Assembly: GCA_032622095.1 (NCBI GenBank)
Contig: CP136064.1
Span: forward strand, 47,565,573 to 47,629,572
DNA length: 64,000 bases
Reading direction: 5' to 3'
Source of the DNA: Siphonodentalium dalli
Lineage: Eukaryota > Mollusca > Scaphopoda > Gadilida > Siphonodentaliidae
Of the stretch, positions 54,257 through 64,000 are shown piece after piece (positions within the stretch are counted from its first letter, which is position 1; each line of letters starts with the position of its first letter). Made by a program: the position numbers and the translations under genes. Below the pieces are notes generated by a model. The model saw only the letters and a program-made list of their open reading frames with translations, was not told the DNA's origin and did not search any database.

Positions 54257-55915
54257 CTAATTGTGTGACTTCATGTGCACAGTGAGAGTTCCTCTGAGCA
54301 CAAAAGTTCTCTCACATACAGGACAGACGTGAGGTTTAAGTCCTGAGTGGAATTTCTTGTGAGCCACCAAATGTTTTCTCATTTTATATGTCTTCGAGCA
54401 CAAATCGCATCTATATTTTCGATCTGTAGAGTGTACAGCCATGTGATTTTTCAGATTTACTTTCACATGGAATGACTTTGGACACAGGTGGCACATAAAA
54501 GGTCGGTCTTCTCTATGGATTTGTCGGTGTGCTTTCATGCTATTCATTTGTGAAAACCGTCTGTGGCAGACATCACAACTGAAAGGATATTCATTTCGAT
54601 GCCGCATCACATGTGCTCTGAAGTCATGTCCTCGACTAAACGATCTCGAACAAACTTCACAAAGATATTTCTTGACACCATGAACACCTTTGATATGACC
54701 TTGCACGCCTTCAGGACTGGCATAAACCTTGTCACAGATTGGGCACTTAGTAGGGCGTGGCCCGTCATGACCAAGAGCATGCCTATTGGCATATTCCTTC
54801 TTCACAAATGTTTTCCCACATATACGGCAACCATAGTAATGAAAATCTGATCTATGAGGAACAGAGGATTCTGGATCGCAATTGTGATAACAAACACGCG
54901 ATGTTTTTCCAGAATATTTGATTGGGCGGTAATTTTCTGAACAAAGTTTACAGACAGGCAGAATATCGCCCTCCTTTGTGTCATCGAAAATTTCACTTGT
55001 TTTTCTATACCTGGGACGTCCTTGATCGTTTGGTTGATGTCTATCGAGATGATGAATGAAACCTTTGTCTGTTTTCAGTTTCACATGACAAATTTTACAA
55101 GTATATGGTCGACACGATTCCTTATGGTTTGCAATCATATGTTGAATAAGTAACCAAGGACTATTGAGAGATTCACTGCATATCGAACATGTCAGAATCA
55201 GTGTTGATTCGGATTTCTCATGCATCCTCATATGAAGCTGTAGTGTCGTTGGGCGATAAAACTCCTTGTTGCAAACTTGACATCCATATTTTTTTCTACG
55301 TGTATTCTGCAGAGGTTGCTTTTTTTCTTCCATGTTAGATATTGGCACATTTGTTGATATCTGTGGTGAAAGAGTTTCTTCTTGGTGGATACCATCATCA
55401 ACTCCATTATTCAACCAAAAAGCATCTGAACTCACATCAAAATGTGTGACAGTGTTTTGGAAGGAATCCAAATCTGGGGAAAGTCCTTTTGAATTTGAGC
55501 AATCTGCTCCTGGAAAATCATGCAGAAAAGCATTGATAAAATTAGTTGGTTCTTCCTTGATTTCAACATCACCTGACACACCATTAGGTGATACACCAGT
55601 ATTATCAGGCATGGGCAAACTTGATGTTTTATCCATTTGATGTCTCCTTGTATGCTCATCCAAGCTTGTTTTATCACAAAGATGCTCACCGCACTTCAAG
55701 CAAGTGAACATCTTATTGGCTACATGTTGCATTGCATGTATCCATGTATCAGACGGGAGCTTGAGAGAAACTGGACACCTGGAACAATGATAATCTCTAT
55801 TCATGTTAGGAGGTAGATGCTGAACCATATCCACTCCCATGCTCTTCATCACGTTGCATACATTTGAACAGACTTTGGACACAACAGAATGTGCTGAATT
55901 AGCCTGCTGCCTCAT
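54257..55915 (-). CDS. C2H2 zinc-finger gene ZNF-B
   Basis: One long minus-strand frame. I start at the first ATG (55915), giving 552 aa. The frame is open back to about 56035 without an ATG, and a good acceptor (TTCTGTTTACAG, exon from 56258) lies upstream, so the N-terminus may lie in another exon. From this start: two fingers (about 44-92), an acidic linker with a SUMO-type site (EIKEEP, about 119-124), fingers CQVCNKEF, CSICSESL and CKICHVKL (about 212-293), a Cys module VCKLCSENYRPIK...CYHNC (about 321-346), then seven fingers to the C-terminus, the last CERTFVLRGTLTVHMKSH. Linkers are mostly not TGEKP. Probably a nuclear DNA-binding regulator; target unknown. It shares finger order and the Cys module with ZNF-A. 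Confidence 0.85.
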   Translation of the reverse strand: MRQQANSAHSVVSKVCSNVCNVMKSMGVDMVQHLPPNMNRDYHCSRCPVSLKLPSDTWIHAMQHVANKMFTCLKCGEHLCDKTSLDEHTRRHQMDKTSSLPMPDNTGVSPNGVSGDVEIKEEPTNFINAFLHDFPGADCSNSKGLSPDLDSFQNTVTHFDVSSDAFWLNNGVDDGIHQEETLSPQISTNVPISNMEEKKQPLQNTRRKKYGCQVCNKEFYRPTTLQLHMRMHEKSESTLILTCSICSESLNSPWLLIQHMIANHKESCRPYTCKICHVKLKTDKGFIHHLDRHQPNDQGRPRYRKTSEIFDDTKEGDILPVCKLCSENYRPIKYSGKTSRVCYHNCDPESSVPHRSDFHYYGCRICGKTFVKKEYANRHALGHDGPRPTKCPICDKVYASPEGVQGHIKGVHGVKKYLCEVCSRSFSRGHDFRAHVMRHRNEYPFSCDVCHRRFSQMNSMKAHRQIHREDRPFMCHLCPKSFHVKVNLKNHMAVHSTDRKYRCDLCSKTYKMRKHLVAHKKFHSGLKPHVCPVCERTFVLRGTLTVHMKSHN

Positions 55916-56258
55916 TTCGTGAAGATATTGCTCAATGATGTGGAACAGATGTGGTACTCTATTGTGTTTGCTGTTGAATAACAATATTTTGAGCACCACA
56001 CTTGGAACAAAGTAATTGTTGATGTGTTACATGTGTCAGATGATCTTGAAATTATGCTTCTACTCCATATATTCCCATACAAGCTAAAGTATCCAACATG
56101 AATTCAATCTACTTGATCTGGAATGTTAGTTGGAAGATTCTCTTTCATAAGTGTATATACATGTTTGATTTGATTCAGAGTGATGACCTCTTATTTCATT
56201 CCATTCTCCCAGGGCTGAATAATCTGTGTACACACTTATCTGTCAGAAAACCAAACCC
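55916..56258 (-). other. probable 5' part of the ZNF-B exon
   Basis: Between acceptor AG at 56259-56260 and ATG 55915. Another frame contains MLDTLACMGIYGVEA, a stop, then THQQLLCSKCGAQNIVIQQQ, which looks protein-like; as with ZNF-A the N-terminal region seems to jump frame. It is either 5' UTR or a damaged or mis-sequenced N-terminus. Confidence 0.4.
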
Positions 56259-58257
56259 CTGTAAACAGAAATAAATATATCAAAAAGTATGTTGTTCAGG
56301 GATCTGAGATATATTTAAATATTATTGGCATTGAAATGGATAGGCCAGGAAAGTCTGAATAAATCTGACAATAATATAAACTTCCATTCAATATCATTAT
56401 CATACAATTATCGCAATTTTTTGAGGTTGACATGAGGAATTGACAATTCCTCGTAAATTCCTCGTATCAACCAAAAAACAATGTGATAGCTGTTTTATTA
56501 TATGAAACGCGCTTTGATTGGACAAGACGTTGTGATGTTGAACGTCGCTGGGAAAATCTAATCTATTTTCAGGTCTGATAATAAGTTATGTTCACCCCTG
56601 AAGTATATGACATCATTCAAAACTGTTATTAACCTGTTGTTATTTTTAATGAGGTGAACATTGTTAGATATCTCAATTTTTCCATTACTTATTATCATAT
56701 AATAAAGTCTGATGATTCTTAACTCATTTAATGCTAAGCATGAGGACAATTTATTTTGCCTGATGGCCAGCCCACTTGAACGATGTCATGGCATCATGTT
56801 GTGATATGAGCTTTAAAGTCATGATTTTGATGTGTAGCATTAATGATATATGTTGGCTTCATACACTGAATTGTTAATTAATAGTTATTAACCCTTTCTA
56901 TACTAAAGCATCATTGTTGAGTACCCCATAGGAAATGTTCATATAATAAGTTCAACAAACGACCATAATCAGGAGGTGGAAAGTTTAGATGGACCTATAC
57001 AGAAACCTACTTAATACCTGAATGAATCTATGTTAACCGAAAACCACATCAAGCATATTCTATACCAATAAACATGTCAAAACAATAAATTGAATCATAT
57101 TTTTAGCAGGTAATTTTGGAAAGAGCATTCTCAGCAAGTATAAAACATTGGAAATGAATAACTGCCATAAAAAGTACATGATCTGAGCTAGTAAATGACA
57201 ATTTAATAAAGAGCAACACTGCTTCAAGACTGTTAAAAGAATGTTAGTTTGGGGCAGAAAATTCATTTGTAAGAGCTGTTACATTGAAGAACCAGCCAAA
57301 TTAATACAAATGTTGGTATGCAGGTCATTGATTCAAGCAGGAAGCAATCAACAGTAAATAAGTCACAGTATTAGAGATAGTTGGCCAGCTGGGGATTTGG
57401 CTATAGACATATGACCTAAAACTCATCTCAGCCCAAAGGTTCTTGCAAAATCATAAATTTGTTGCTTACAATTTTTCATCACAAACTGGAATATTATTTG
57501 ATGTTTCTATTTCATTGGTCACAATTCGACTTAATAATATTAAAATTGTGGAGTCACCACACAATGTAAACAATGTTACATGTATTTATAGAAAAACATT
57601 GCACAATTCCGCGATGTCACACACTTGGTCTCTTGGGACGTTATGTCCAGTAACTTCAGATCCGGAAAACCTGAACACACGTACGGATGGACAGATGCAC
57701 ACACATGCTGATTATAATAATTAGGGGACATTTCTGGTGTGTAATTTATATTGGGTCCAACAAATGTTATGTGAGGATGTGCAATACCTCCTTGGCTGAT
57801 GTCACATCAGACTGATACTGATAATTGATATATTCTCAGGTCTGGGAAATGTGAGAATTCAGCTACAAGAGCTGAATGCAGCTATCATAGCTGAATTCAG
57901 CTGTAGATTATACCCTCCAGTCTTAAGTTTTATGCAACATGACAAAATTGGGAAAATGCGCATAAAAAAAACGGTTTCCCGATCTCTTAAAATTAAAATT
58001 ATAAATGAACGAATCTGGTGACCTTATTTTGAAAAAGTGCTGAGCACTGGTACTTGGTAAAGCAATTATGCATTGTAGCGGAATGGTGTACGATTGTAAA
58101 GTTTGGATTTTTTTGTATCATAATTATTTTTTTACTGAGTTTGAAGAGTCTTTTCGTAAAAAAAAGCATTCAGATCTGCCAAGAGAAATTGCATTTAAAT
58201 TATGTACATACGAATATTGAGTCAATATAAAAAATCATACCAGTATTAACGGTACAC
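56259..58257. other. region upstream of ZNF-B, no supported exon
   Basis: A+T-rich. It holds a tandem-element tail (CGTACGGATGGACAGATG...GCTGATTATAATAATTAGGGG near 57640-57723) and a small AGCT palindrome cluster (57861-57902). Any promoter or first exon of ZNF-B should be here but is not recognisable. Confidence 0.45.
57861..57902. repeat. mini-array of AGCT palindromes
   Basis: AGCT occurs at 57861, 57870, 57880, 57889 and 57899 (spacing 9-10 bp), including the perfect palindrome AGCTGAATTCAGCT. Confidence 0.5.
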
Positions 58258-58335
58258 TAGTATGGGAGGCCATTTTCACATTTCTTAATAATTGGACTGA
58301 AGGGCAATTCAATTTAGTGCAATTCAATTAGTGAT
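58258..58335. repeat. F-flank beside the GC-rich palindrome array
   Basis: AGTATGGGAGGCCATTTTCA, CATTTCTTAATAATTGGACT, then AATTCAATTTAGTGCAATTC. Read in reverse complement it matches the flank at 43456-43490 and 30530-30558. Confidence 0.55.
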
Positions 58336-58452
58336 GCGGACCGGACCACCTTGGGTGGTCCGGTCCACTGCCAAGGCGGTCCAGTCCGGTCTGGTCCAGG
58401 CCATTCCGGTCCGGTACACATGCCTGGACCGGTCCAAAACGGTCCGGTCCAC
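58336..58452. repeat. iterated-palindrome array, GGACCGGTCC type
   Basis: A GC-rich island of about 117 bp in A+T-rich DNA. Iterated GGTCCGGTCC/GGACCGGACC words include the perfect palindrome GGACCGGTCC and a hairpin GGACCGGACCACC-TTGGG-TGGTCCGGTCC. The open frame 58331-58531 is an artefact of it. Confidence 0.75.
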
Positions 58453-59110
58453 CTATACTAGGCTATATGTTAATGAATTCTCTGTTTTATCAAAGTTTTT
58501 ACTCTGTATAGTACAAACTATAAGTTACTGAGTTCAGTGCATTGCAATGAGTCCATATATGTTAAAACTGACATTGTTTGCCGATTGTATGCATCATTGT
58601 CTGTCTCTGGCGGGATAATCTGGGAACGATGCACGGTAATAGTATTTCTAGTAATGCGAACATGTACTAATTAAATGTATTGGACAGATAAAAAGCTAGG
58701 GCCAGAATGTGTCATAACCAATCTAACATGGCACTCAACTGATCGTATGCATGATTCGTATCATACTTATTTTCATTAAATTGAAATTTAAACAAAATAA
58801 CTATACTGATGACAATTATACAAATGTGTACTAATATGACTACTACATTAATATTGGAGTCTTGGAGATTGTGATGGCTGATTGTATAATCCTGACAATT
58901 ACAGTTATATATACCTAAGTACAACTACTATTGGATTAATGTGACTGTCTTGTCTTTCATTATAAGGAAATTGACATGTACAAAGTACATCTATACATTG
59001 TTTTCGTGGCATCAAACGTTTAATAGATATTAACCACTTGAATGCGTCAATACATCGTTGCTAATTGATAGGACGGCAAATACGCAATAATATTCGCGAT
59101 AGTTTATTAT
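58453..59110. other. no gene seen
   Basis: A+T-rich, apparently non-repetitive, without a supported coding sequence. Confidence 0.4.
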
Positions 59111-62100
59111 GAAAGTGTCAATGACACTGTAGCTCAACTTGGAAAGGGAATAATTTAATGTATTACAGTCAATGGAGCCATTAGGAATGTGGAAAGTTGA
59201 ATATCTAATACATGTTTATAGACATGAAGAGAAAAGTAAAATCCAAGATGGCTGCTGGCGGCCATGATTTCGGCCGAATGACCCCAAAATGAGTCGTTCC
59301 CATCTACATGTCATTATTAACATTCATGACAAATTTTATGACGATCAGACTCAAGGTATGACATGTAGCCCGCGCTAAAGAATTTAGTCATACAAAGAGT
59401 AAAATCCAAGATGGCTGCTGGCGGCCATTTTTTGGGCCGAATGACCCCAAAATTACTCGTTTCCCATCTACATGTCAATATTATCATCCATGACAAATTT
59501 CATGATCATCAGACGAACAATACGACCTGTGGCCCGTGCTAATGGATTAATTTTTTAAATCCAAGATGGCCACTGGCGGCCATGTTTTTTGTCCGAATGA
59601 CCCCAAAATGACTTGTTCCCATCTACATTCCAATTTCAACAACCATGACAAATTTTATGATGATCAGACTAAAGGTACGACCTGTAGCCCATGCTAAAGG
59701 ATTTAGTCATACAAAGAGTAAAATCCAAGATGGCTGCTGGCGGCCATGTTTTTCGGCCGAATGACCTCAAAATGACTCGTTCCCATCTACATGTCATTAT
59801 TAACATTCATGACAAATTTCATGATGATCAGACTAAAGGTACAACCTGTAGCCCGTGCTAAAGGATTTAGTCATACAAAGAGTAAAATCCAAGATGGCTG
59901 CTGGCGTCCAGGTGTTTTGGCCGAATGACCCCAAAATTACTCGTTCCCATCTACATGTCATTGTTAACATCCATGACACATTTTATGATGATCAGACTAA
60001 AGGTACGACCTGCAGCCCGTGCTAAAGAATTTAGTCATACAAAGAGTAAAATCCAAGATGGCTGCTGGCGGCCATGTTTTTGGGCCGAATGACCCCAAAA
60101 TTACTCGTTCCCATCTACATGTCAATATTATCATCCATGACAAATTTCATGATGATCAGAAGAACAGTACGACCTGTGGCCCGTGCTAATGGATTAAATT
60201 TTTAAACCCAATATGGCCGCTGGCGGCCATGTTTTTTGTCCGAATGACCCCAAAATGACTCGTTCCCATCTACATTCCAATTTCAACAACCATGACAAAT
60301 TTTATGATGATCAGACTAAAAGTAGGACCTGTAGCCCGTGCTAACGGATTTAGTCATACAAAGAGTAAAATCCAAGATGGCTGCTGGCGGCCATGTTTTT
60401 CGGCCGAATGACCTCAAAATGACTCGTTCCCATCTACATGTCATTATTAACATTCATGACAAATTTCATGATGATCAGACTAAAGGTACAACCTGTAGCC
60501 CGTGCTAAAGGATTTAGTCATACAAAGAGTAAAATCCAAGATGGCTGCTGGCGTCCAGGTTTTTTGGCCGAATGACCCCAAAATTATTCGTTCCCATCTA
60601 CATGTCATTGTTAACATCCATGACACATTTTATGATGATCAGACTAAAGGTACGACCTGCAGCCCGTGCTAAAGAATTTAGTCATACAAAGAGTAAAATC
60701 CAAGATGGCTGCTGGCGGCCATGTTTTTGGGCCGAATGACCCCAAAATTACTCGTTCCCATCTACATGTCAATATTATCATCCATGACAAATTTCATGAT
60801 GATCAGAAGAACAGTACGACCTGTGGCCCGTGCTAATGGATTAAATTTTTAAACCCAATATGGCCGCTGGCGGCCATGTTTTTTGTCCGAATGACCCCAA
60901 AATGACTCGTTCCCATCTACATTCCAATTTCAACAACCATGACAAATTTTATGATGATCAGACTAAAAGTAGGACCTGTAGCCCGTGCTAACGGATTTAG
61001 TCATACAAAGAGTAAAATCCAAGATGGCTGCTGGCGGCCATGTTTTTCGGCAGAATGACCTCAAAATGACTCGTTCCCATCTACATGTCATTATTAACAT
61101 TCATGACAAATTTCATGATGATCAGACTAAAGGTACAACCTGTAGCCCGTGCTAAAGGATTTAGTCATACAAAGAGTAAAATCCAAGATGGCTGCTGGCG
61201 TCCAGGTTTTTTGGCCGAATGACCCCAAAATTATTCGTTCCCATCTACATGTCATTGTTAACATCCATGACACATTTTATGATGATCAGACTAAAGGTAC
61301 GACCTGCAGCCCGTGCTAAAGAATTTAGTCATACAAAGAGTAAAATCCAAGATGGCTGCTGGCGGCCATGTTTTTGGGCCAAATGACCCCAAAATTACTC
61401 GTTCCCATCTACATGTCAATATTATCATCCATGACAAATTTCATGATGATCAGAAGAACAGTACGACCTGTGGCCCGTGCTAATGGATTAAATTTTTAAA
61501 CCCAATATGGCCGCTGGCGGCCATGTTTTTTGTCCGAATGACCCCAAAATGACTCGTTCCCATCTACATTCCAATTTCAACAACCATGACAAATTTTATG
61601 ATGATCAGACTAAAAGTAGGACCTGTAGCCCGTGCTAAAGGATTTAGTCATACAAAGAGTAAAATCCAAGATGGCTGCTGGCGACCATGTTTTTTAGCCG
61701 AATGACCCCAAAATTACTCGTTCTCATCTACATGTCATTGTTAACATCCATGACACATTTTATGATGATCAGACTAAAGGTACGACCTGCAGCCCGTGCT
61801 AAAGAATTTAGTCATACAAAGAGTAAAATCCAAGATGGCTGCTGGCGGCCATGTTTTTGGGCCGAATGACCCCAAAATTACTCGTTCCCATCTACATGTC
61901 AATATTATCATCCATGACAAATTTCATGATGATCAGAAGAACAGTACGACCTGTGGCCCGTGCTAATGGATTAAATTTTTAAACCCAATATGGCCGCTGG
62001 CGGCCATGTTTTTTGTCCGAATGACCCCAAAATGACTCGTTCCCATCTACATTCCAATTTCAACAACCATGACAAATTTTATGATGATCAGACTAAAAGT

Positions 62101-64000
62101 AGGACCTGTAGCCCGTGCTAAAGGATTTAGTCATACAAAGAGTAAAATCCAAGATGGCTGCTGGCGGCCATGTTTTTCGGCCGAATGACCTCAAAATGAC
62201 TCGTTCCCATCTACATGTCATTATTAACATTCATGACAAATTTCATGATGATCAGACTAAAGGTACAACCTGTAGCCCGTGCTAAAGGATTTAGTCATAC
62301 AAAGAGTAAAATCCAAGATGGCTGCTGGCGTCCAGGTTTTTTGGCCGAATGACCCCAAAATTATTCGTTCCCATCTACATGTCATTGTTAACATCCATGA
62401 CACATTTTATGATGATCAGACTAAAGGTACGACCTGCAGCCCGTGCTAAAGAATTTAGTCATACAAAGAGTAAAATCCAAGATGGCTGCTGGCGGCCATG
62501 TTTTTGGGCCGAATGACCCCAAAATTACTCGTTCCCATCTACATGTCAATATTATCATCCATGACAAATTTCATGATGATCAGAAGAACAGTACGACCTG
62601 TGGCCCGTGCTAATGGATTAAATTTTTAAACCCAATATGGCCGCTGGCGGCCATGTTTTTTGTCCGAATGACCCCAAAATGACTCGTTCCCATCTACATT
62701 CCAATTTCAACAACCATGACAAATTTTATGATGATCAGACTAAAAGTAGGACCTGTAGCCCGTGCTAACGGATTTAGTCATACAAAGAGTAAAATCCAAG
62801 ATGGCTGCTGGCGGCCATGTTTTTCGGCAGAATGACCTCAAAATGACTCGTTCCCATCTACATGTCATTATTAACATTCATGACAAATTTCATGATGATC
62901 AGACTAAAGGTACAACCTGTAGCCCGTGCTAAAGGATTAGTCATACAAAGAGTAAAATCCAAGATGGCTGCTGGCGTCCAGGTTTTTTGGCCGAATGACC
63001 CCAAAATTATTCGTTCCCATCTACATGTCATTGTTAACATCCATGACACATTTTATGATGATCAGACTAAAGGTACGACCTGCAGCCCGTGCTAAAGAAT
63101 TTAGTCATACAAAGAGTAAAATCCAAGATGGCTGCTGGCGGCCATGTTTTTGGGCCAAATGACCCCAAAATTACTCGTTCCCATCTACATGTCAATATTA
63201 TCATCCATGACAAATTTCATGATGATCAGAAGAACAGTACGACCTGTGGCCCGTGCTAATGGATTAAATTTTTAAACCCAATATGGCCGCTGGCGGCCAT
63301 GTTTTTTGTCCGAATGACCCCAAAATGACTCGTTCCCATCTACATTCCAATTTCAACAACCATGACAAATTTTATGATGATCAGACTAAAAGTAGGACCT
63401 GTAGCCCGTGCTAAAGGATTTAGTCATACAAAGAGTAAAATCCAAGATGGCTGCTGGCGACCATGTTTTTTAGCCGAATGACCCCAAAATTACTCGTTCT
63501 CATCTACATGTCATTGTTAATATCCATAACAAATTTTATGATGATCAGACTAAAGGTACGACCTGCAGCCCGTGCTAAAGAATTTAGTCATACAAAGAGT
63601 AAAATCGAAGATGGCTGCTGGCGGCCATGTTTATTGGCCGAATGACCCCAAAATTACTCGTTCCCATCTACATGTCAATATTATCATCCATGACAAATTT
63701 CATGGTGATCAGACGAACAGTACGACCTGTGGCCCGTGCTAATGGATTAAATTTTGAAATCCAAGATGGCTGCTGGCGGCCATGTTTTTTGTCCGAATGA
63801 CCCCAAAATGACTCGTTCCCATCTACATTCCAAATTCAACAGCCATGACAAATTTTATGATGATCAGACTAAAGGTACGACCTGTAGCCCGTGCTAAAGA
63901 ATTTAGTCATACAAAGAGTAAAATCCAAGATGGCTGCTGGCGGCCATGTTTTTGGGCCGAATGACCCCAAAATTACTCGTTCCCATCTACATGTCAATAT
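59111..64000 (+). repeat. F1 satellite array with four-monomer higher-order repeat
   Basis: The left end is the F1 5' module (GAAAGTGTCAATGACACTGT, AGCTCAACTTGG). From 59236 there are 29 complete monomers and a partial one, all beginning GTAAAATCCAAGATGG(C) or its variant. Starts (59718, 59882, 60046, 60201, 60365 ...) give monomers of 164, 164, 155 and 164 bp, arranged A-B-C-D as a 647-bp higher-order unit repeated nearly unchanged. At 61659 and 63435 a single variant monomer (GGCGACCATGTTTTTTAGCC) replaces A+B. The array runs off the window. Its small ORFs are artefacts. Confidence 0.92.

Noticed and set aside
54563-54850. Plus-strand ORF of 95 aa
   Set aside because: Antisense shadow of the ZNF-B finger region.
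57443-57724. Plus-strand ORF of 93 aa upstream of ZNF-B
   Set aside because: The end reads through a GGATGGACAGATG tandem-element tail and the start has no recognisable domain.
59236-64000. Regular repeats resembling a CRISPR array
   Set aside because: Monomers are about 155-164 bp and similar throughout, with no short constant repeat and unique spacer pattern; this is an animal satellite array.
1-64000. tRNA, rRNA or other structural RNA genes
   Set aside because: No tRNA A/B boxes with a convincing cloverleaf and no rRNA-like conserved blocks were recognised by eye; the many hairpins are better explained as MITEs and palindrome repeats.

Overview
This is A+T-rich animal nuclear DNA. The genes have GT-AG introns, C2H2 zinc fingers and a KY/hillarin-type transglutaminase-like gene, and they sit among dense short non-autonomous transposons and tandem repeats. 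Repeats built from '...GGGCCATAACTC...' units ending in GACGGACGG runs, TIR elements with internal tandem monomers, and abundant foldback MITEs suggest a marine invertebrate, probably a lophotrochozoan such as a mollusc or brachiopod. The phylum is an inference. Nothing looks bacterial.

Three cellular genes can be assembled. (1) 1834-15409 (+): a four-exon kyphoscoliosis-peptidase-like gene of 788 codons. It has a myristoylation-type MGC start, an acidic heptad-repeat tail and a Cys-His-Asp transglutaminase-like core. (2) 28120-17837 (-): zinc-finger gene ZNF-A, in which an 8.5-kb intron splits one finger in frame. (3) 55915-54257 (-): zinc-finger gene ZNF-B, a paralogue with the same finger order and the same unusual Cys-rich module, but no intron in the finger region. 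KY and ZNF-A converge. Their tails lie in a nearly perfect 1799-bp tandem duplication (14537-16335 and 16336-18134), which leaves one functional tail per gene and a fused fossil copy of each between them.

Remnant genes are a THAP fragment (8.7 kb), two LINE ORF2 fragments (33.5 and 50.2 kb), and a broken copy of an uncharacterised multi-copy animal gene (40115-37621, -) whose linker has expanded into repeat arrays.

Region by region: 0-18 kb holds KY with repeat-filled introns. 18-26.7 kb is the ZNF-A intron, with a piggyBac-like MITE, foldbacks and a 5.1-kb long-inverted-repeat element. 28-36 kb is intergenic repeat, including a Harbinger-like element inside a palindrome array. 36-43.5 kb holds the broken gene, two palindrome arrays and MITEs. 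43.5-54 kb is a mosaic of MITE and tandem-repeat elements. 54-56.3 kb is ZNF-B. 58.3 kb holds a GC-rich palindrome array. 59.1-64 kb is a higher-order tandem array that runs off the window.

The strongest unexplained pattern is a class of arrays made of short perfect palindromes repeated about every two helical turns: TGATATCA at 12.4-13.2 kb, AGATATCT at 38.9-39.7 kb, CGCTTAAGCG at 32.9, 41.7 and 42.9 kb, and GGACCGGTCC at 58.3 kb. Several of them share one flanking sequence, which suggests a common mobile-element origin.
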